Shown here piece by piece: positions 60,108 through 64,000 of a DNA stretch of 64,000 bases. The stretch is from Candidatus Amarolinea dominans (GTDB lineage Bacteria; Chloroflexota; Anaerolineae; SSC4; Amarolineaceae), in the NCBI GenBank assembly GCA_016719785.1, contig JADJYJ010000007.1:124001-188000 (forward strand), in the 5' to 3' direction. A model generated the notes under the pieces. The model was given only the letters and a program-made list of their open reading frames with translations, had not been told where the DNA came from and made no database searches. Both the position numbers and the translations under genes were made by a program. Every line of letters begins with the position of its first letter. The stretch's first letter is position 1.

Positions 60108-63100
60108 ATAGTTTATGCAACTCCCGTGGTCGGCTGCGGCTGAGGTCGCCCACCCGATCGCTCGTTTCACGCAAACGGCTGCTCAACACATTGATGAGCA
60201 CCAGGGCCAGGTCAGAATGCCGGCGCATGAGGGCGATCAGCGGCTCACGCCGCAGATGCAGCACCAGCGTATCTTGCAGGGCGATGGCCGATGCGGTGTG
60301 GGGGCTGTTGTCGAAAAGGGTCATCTCGCCAAAGTAGCCATGCGCGCCGAGCGTCGCCAGGCGGATGGACGAACCGCGGCGCCGACTCTGTTCGATGCCC
60401 ACCTGCCCATTGATGATCACCACCAGGACGCCGCCAGGCTCGCCCTGGTGGAAGATGATGTCGCCGGCGTGAAAGCGCTGTTCCTCGCACGCCGGCGCCA
60501 GGACTTTCAACTGGTTGATGGTCATCTCACGGAAGAATGGCGCTTCCTTGAGAAAAATGATACGCTCGATCAGTGAGAGCATGATTTCCTCCTGCGGCCT
60601 GGCGTTGACGGTGAGTTCGGTTTGCTCAGGGGCCGCGAGCGAGCTGTCACCCAACAGGGCTGCGTCCGCCGGTGTGAGTTGGCTCAGCGCAAAACCGGCC
60701 AATGCGTCCAGCCATGGGTTTTCGTCCGACTGGGCGTGACTGCACAAGGCGAGTATGGCTTGGGCCGGAGTGGGTACACCTGTATCCTGGCCCGCGGCCA
60801 CCAGGCTGCTGACACGGTCTGCCGCGGCGGTTGGATCGCACAGGGCGGCCATGAGTGAAGCCAGGGCCGGAGTCGTCAAGGACTCCAGCGCCTCGACGGC
60901 GTTGGCGCGCGTGCGTTCATCCTCGGCCCGCAGAGCCGTTTCCACGACCTGCGTACCCTGCGCGTGGTGTTGAGCGGCCAACAGCTCGAACACCTCGTGC
61001 AGACGTTCGTCGGTTTGTGTACGCAGAGCCGCCTGCAGCAGGGTCATCCCGCTCGTCTGCAGGGCCGCGTGCTGGGCTGACGCGCTGGTCAAGGCGTACC
61101 AGTAGCTGTAGAAGCGGCCGGCCTGCAGCAGGCTATCGTTCATCTCGGCGCTCAAGGTTGGCGCCCAGGCCTGCGCGGCGACACGGCCAGCGACGATCGT
61201 GGCTAGTTTGCGTTGCCGTGAGCTGCTGGCGTTGAGCAGCGGTTGCAGCGCAGGCAAGACCCGGTCTCCCAGGTACGCGAGGGCTTCGACCGCGGCCTGT
61301 TGGACACCGGCGCTGTCGTCATGCAAACCGAGCAAGAGAATAGAGCAGGTTTGCGCTCCCATGCTTCCGTTGCCGGTCTGGCGCGCCAGGGTTGTGAGCG
61401 CAACCTGCCGAACCTGCTCGATGGGGTCGCGGGTATGCTTTTCCAGGGTGGCAAAGAGCAGGCTCTCTTGTTCGTCGGGCAAGGGTTGGGGAAGCATCGC
61501 TTCGATGGCTAACATGGCCTGCAGGCGCACGTCATCCATCGGATCGTCCAGGCTGTGCATGGCAGCCGGCAGCCAGGAGAGATTTGCCGTCTGTCCGATC
61601 ACCTGCACGCCTCGCAAACGCTGCATGCTGTCGGTGCTATCGAGCATCTCCTGGAGGATGGTGGTTGCGGCCGCGCGCAGGTTTGGGTCAGCAGACGCCA
61701 GCACCGCCGGCAACACCTGGCCGCGCACGTCGAGATCATCATCGCTGAGCCGGGTGCAGGCCAAACTGAGATACTGGCTGTGCTGGGCGCCCAGCATGTT
61801 TTCCAGGCCGGCCAGCGCGGCCTGGCGGACCAGACCACTGGTATCTGCCAGGCACTCGGTAAAGACCTGGCGCACGCTGTCATGGTGCAAATCAGCCGCG
61901 GTCAACAGGTCGAGCAGCGCGCTGCGCTGCGCGGCGTCAGGCGCCTGGCGAATGGACTCAGTCACCGTGGGGATCACGTTGACGCCGCCGATCTCGATCA
62001 GGAGCTGAGTCAGGAAGAGCGTCAGCGCCGGATCTTTGGCGGCTGCTATCCTACTGCGCAGGTGCGCCAGCGTGGGCGGGTCCGCGCTGGTCAAGGTGGC
62101 GGCATGTTGCAGCAGGAGGCTGGCGTAATCTTCCTGCTCCAGCAGGCGCAGCAGCGCCTGGCTGTATTGACGCCGAATGATGACGGCCATCACGACGAAG
62201 GCGAGGGCCAGCGCGCCCATGGCGGCCGACAAGACCCAATCGGCCGCGCCTGAGCCGCGCAGGAGCGGCGTGAGGAGCAGGATCGCGCCGCCCAGTATGG
62301 CGCCGACAGGGACGATCAGCCCGCTGATGAAGGCGCGCGCCCGTCCTTTGACCCGCAGCGGCACGGCGTTGTAGAGCAGATTCTCCGTGGAATTGCGGAA
62401 CGCGGTGCGAAAGGTGGTGCGATTGAAGTAACCGAGGGCGGCTGACGCCAGTCGCGGGAAAAAGATCAGGCTGCCGCTGATCAGCATGGTGCCGGCGGGG
62501 AAGATCAGGTTGGCGTTGCCCAGCCCAAACCAACCAATGAGTCGGCCTACGAGAAATAACTGGATGGGCAGGGCGATCAGGTTGGTGATGCCGCTGACCA
62601 CCCCGATAAAATCGGCCATGGCCGTGGTTGTTTTGAGTTCGCCCAGGAGAATGCTGCTGGTGCGATAGTTGATGAGCGCCAACAATACGGTGAAAATCAG
62701 GGTGGATACCGCCATCCAGCGCAGGAAAACCGATTGGCGCACATACGCGCTGCCTTCACGTAGATTCTCGCGTGCTGATGGGCGGGCCAGTGTCCGTGGG
62801 GCAGAGCCGAGGCTTGCCGTGATAGTGATGGCGGTCGGCGCGGTCTTTTCGTGCAGCAGGCGCGGCATCAACCAGACCAGCAGCGCCATGACGACCAGGG
62901 CGCCCATCCACAGCCCGATGATGCCGACTGGCGCCAGATGCTGATTGAGCAGCGGGATGGTGAGGCCCGCGACGATGCCGGCCAGGCGCGCCGAAGTTCC
63001 CAGGACAGGGACGACGCGCCTGGCCGCGCGGGTATCATAGAAACTGCTCACATAGGTGGCCCAATGTACGTTGTAGATGTCGAGCAAGGGCACATTGAGA

Positions 63101-63450
63101 ATCAGGTAGAAGAGGGGGAAGGCGATGAAGACAGCGCCGGCGGCCAACAGCGCCAGTCCGATCACGATGCCGATGACACTCACGGCCAGGAGGGCCACGA
63201 GGATGCGGTCATTGCTGACGCGATCGGCAAAGGCCGAGTAGATGAAGATCGCCAGGATGGAAAAGATCGCGTTGGCGATGAACGCCCAGGGCAGGTATTG
63301 CACGCCGATTTGGCGCAGGAAATCAGCCTCGACGATGGTCTCACCCCAGTTGATGCCGGTCAAAACGACAAACGACATCAAATAGAGGATGAGCAGCCGC
63401 GGCCATTCATGCGTTCGGATATTGAGCAGTCTGCCCAGGACAAGAATCAC
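60088..63450 (-). CDS. NTT/MFS-type membrane domain, HEAT repeats and cNMP-binding domain fusion
   Basis: 1,120 residues. Residues ~10-420 hold about 12 membrane helices (LLILYLMSFVVLTGINWGET, FYLILNVPLLDIYNVHWATY), resembling the nucleotide (ATP/ADP) transporter NTT group of the major facilitator fold. Residues ~430-900 are HEAT-like repeats (LVRQAALAGLENML, DDVRLQAMLAIEAML). Residues ~975-1100 are a cNMP-binding domain (IIFHQGEPGGVLVVIINGQV, GYFGEMTLFDNSPHTASAIA). Start is GTG at 63450 with AGGA upstream. It is the first gene of the operon. A cAMP-gated transporter or a scaffold are both possible. Confidence 0.8.
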   Translation of the reverse strand: MILVLGRLLNIRTHEWPRLLILYLMSFVVLTGINWGETIVEADFLRQIGVQYLPWAFIANAIFSILAIFIYSAFADRVSNDRILVALLAVSVIGIVIGLALLAAGAVFIAFPLFYLILNVPLLDIYNVHWATYVSSFYDTRAARRVVPVLGTSARLAGIVAGLTIPLLNQHLAPVGIIGLWMGALVVMALLVWLMPRLLHEKTAPTAITITASLGSAPRTLARPSARENLREGSAYVRQSVFLRWMAVSTLIFTVLLALINYRTSSILLGELKTTTAMADFIGVVSGITNLIALPIQLFLVGRLIGWFGLGNANLIFPAGTMLISGSLIFFPRLASAALGYFNRTTFRTAFRNSTENLLYNAVPLRVKGRARAFISGLIVPVGAILGGAILLLTPLLRGSGAADWVLSAAMGALALAFVVMAVIIRRQYSQALLRLLEQEDYASLLLQHAATLTSADPPTLAHLRSRIAAAKDPALTLFLTQLLIEIGGVNVIPTVTESIRQAPDAAQRSALLDLLTAADLHHDSVRQVFTECLADTSGLVRQAALAGLENMLGAQHSQYLSLACTRLSDDDLDVRGQVLPAVLASADPNLRAAATTILQEMLDSTDSMQRLRGVQVIGQTANLSWLPAAMHSLDDPMDDVRLQAMLAIEAMLPQPLPDEQESLLFATLEKHTRDPIEQVRQVALTTLARQTGNGSMGAQTCSILLLGLHDDSAGVQQAAVEALAYLGDRVLPALQPLLNASSSRQRKLATIVAGRVAAQAWAPTLSAEMNDSLLQAGRFYSYWYALTSASAQHAALQTSGMTLLQAALRTQTDERLHEVFELLAAQHHAQGTQVVETALRAEDERTRANAVEALESLTTPALASLMAALCDPTAAADRVSSLVAAGQDTGVPTPAQAILALCSHAQSDENPWLDALAGFALSQLTPADAALLGDSSLAAPEQTELTVNARPQEEIMLSLIERIIFLKEAPFFREMTINQLKVLAPACEEQRFHAGDIIFHQGEPGGVLVVIINGQVGIEQSRRRGSSIRLATLGAHGYFGEMTLFDNSPHTASAIALQDTLVLHLRREPLIALMRRHSDLALVLINVLSSRLRETSDRVGDLSRSRPRELHKLYDQLDQ

Positions 63451-63479
63451 GGCAAGAAAATCCTAAGCTCAGCATTGCA

Positions 63480-63603
63480 TGAGATCGGAGATCGGAGATC
63501 AGAGATCGGAGATCAGAGATCAGAGATCGGAGATCAGGGATCAGGGATCAGAGATCGGAGATCAGGGATCAGAGATCGGAGATCGGAGATCAGAGATCAG
63601 GGA
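63480..63603 (+). repeat. AGAGATCGGAGATC-type microsatellite, long tract
   Basis: About 124 bases of 7-8-bp units alternating GATCGGA, GATCAGA and GATCAGG, upstream of the fusion gene. It is the same family as 28231-28276 and dense in GATC. Confidence 0.93.
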
Positions 63604-63613
63604 TTTTGGGGAT

Positions 63614-63665
63614 AAAAAACGCTGGCCAGGTTCCCCGCACGGTGCAGATTGGCTAGCCAGCGTTT
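63614..63665 (-). terminator. Terminator after the ParA/MinD-like gene
   Basis: On the minus strand AAACGCTGGCTAG pairs with CTGGCCAGCGTTT across a loop of about 24 bases, followed by a U run (AAAAAA on the plus strand at 63614-63619). Confidence 0.75.
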
Positions 63666-63697
63666 AGGATTTGCAGGACAACAGGTCGCGCAACCGG

Positions 63698-64000
63698 TCA
63701 GACGTTCAACATGCCCGCAATTTGCTGATAGAGGGCCGTCATGGGATGGTTGGGGTAGCGGATGACGAAGATTCCTTCGCTGGCGAGCGTCATCATCTCA
63801 TCCGAATGGGGGAGCACGGCGGCCACCGGGCAGTTGAAGGTGCGTTCGACGCGCGCTTTGACATCGTTTGGATTCCAGATGGGCGGCGCCTTATTGACGA
63901 CGAGCAACATGTGCGGCACATCGAGCTTCTTTGCCACTTCGACCGTGACTGCGGTGCCCTGGTAGTCTTGCGAGTCAGGGCGCATGATGAGCACCAACGC
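63698..64000 (-). CDS. ParA/MinD-type P-loop ATPase, C-terminal part (runs off the window)
   Basis: The last ~100 codons are visible: LVLIMRPDSQDYQGTAVTVE, LDVPHMLLVVNKAPP, then CPVAAVLPHSDEMMTLASEG and the end. The LVVNK strand-loop, the hydrophobic-Pro VLPHSDEM block and the final membrane-targeting-like helix are typical of MinD/ParA deviant Walker ATPases, including septum-site and chromosome-partition types. The P-loop is outside the window. Function is not further resolved. Confidence 0.72.
   Translation of the reverse strand, partial: ALVLIMRPDSQDYQGTAVTVEVAKKLDVPHMLLVVNKAPPIWNPNDVKARVERTFNCPVAAVLPHSDEMMTLASEGIFVIRYPNHPMTALYQQIAGMLNV

Overview
The window looks like chromosomal DNA of a high-GC bacterium, most likely a member of the Chloroflexota (Anaerolineae/Caldilineae-like). 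The signs are housekeeping genes of ordinary bacterial type, secreted proteins with long Thr-Pro linkers ending in a short hydrophobic/aromatic tail closed by Arg, large multi-domain cyclase-AAA-TPR regulators, and many dispersed hairpin repeats. The phylum call is inference; a placement with EF-Tu, DnaA, L1 and NusG would settle it.

Layout. 1-3361: the 5' end of an SsnA-type amidohydrolase gene, an alpha/beta hydrolase, a PemK/MazF toxin-antitoxin pair and a PLP-dependent lyase/synthase. 3540-19336: a minus-strand defence-type island. In transcription order it holds an AAA ATPase and a TOPRIM (DUF3226) protein joined by an ATGA overlap, a remnant of a second AAA ATPase, an SNF2 helicase with DUF3883, an AlbA_2-type protein, a 49-codon remnant of a DUF1156 methylase, a second AlbA_2-type protein, a full DUF1156 methylase, and a DUF499 ATPase with a HEPN-like N-terminus. 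The helicase, methylase and ATPase set matches the Hma (helicase-methylase-ATPase) type of candidate antiphage system. All three core genes carry low-complexity hairpin repeats inserted in frame, and a 5 x 90 bp hairpin array separates methylase and ATPase.

19616-28215: a secreted glycosidase-like protein, a secreted beta-propeller whose Thr-Pro linker is frameshifted, and a translationally coupled pair of superfamily I-like helicases. 28432-31433: dnaN and dnaA, divergently transcribed around a 380-bp AT-richer gap that is a candidate origin. 31447-37192: a membrane protein, a DUF2283 toxin-antitoxin-like pair, 4-alpha-glucanotransferase, a metallophosphoesterase, a PPOX-fold protein and a glycosyltransferase.

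37230-42822: the classic translation cluster tRNA-Thr, tRNA-Tyr, tRNA-Thr, tuf, rpmG, tRNA-Trp, secE, nusG, rplK, rplA, L10 leader, rplJ, rplL. It ends at a strong terminator and rpoBC does not follow. 42978-48722: a 1,914-residue surface protein with a beta-helix, sixteen DVYSP repeats and a gingipain/caspase-like protease domain.

48853-63450: a signalling island. A double nucleotide-cyclase/AAA/TPR protein converges on a minus-strand gene set encoding an NTT/MFS-HEAT-cNMP fusion, a GNAT-like protein, a peptide-binding lipoprotein, a HAMP-GAF sensor, a small winged-helix protein, a cNMP-HD protein and a cNMP protein. Three of these proteins share one C-terminal helical motif. The window closes in a ParA/MinD-type ATPase gene.
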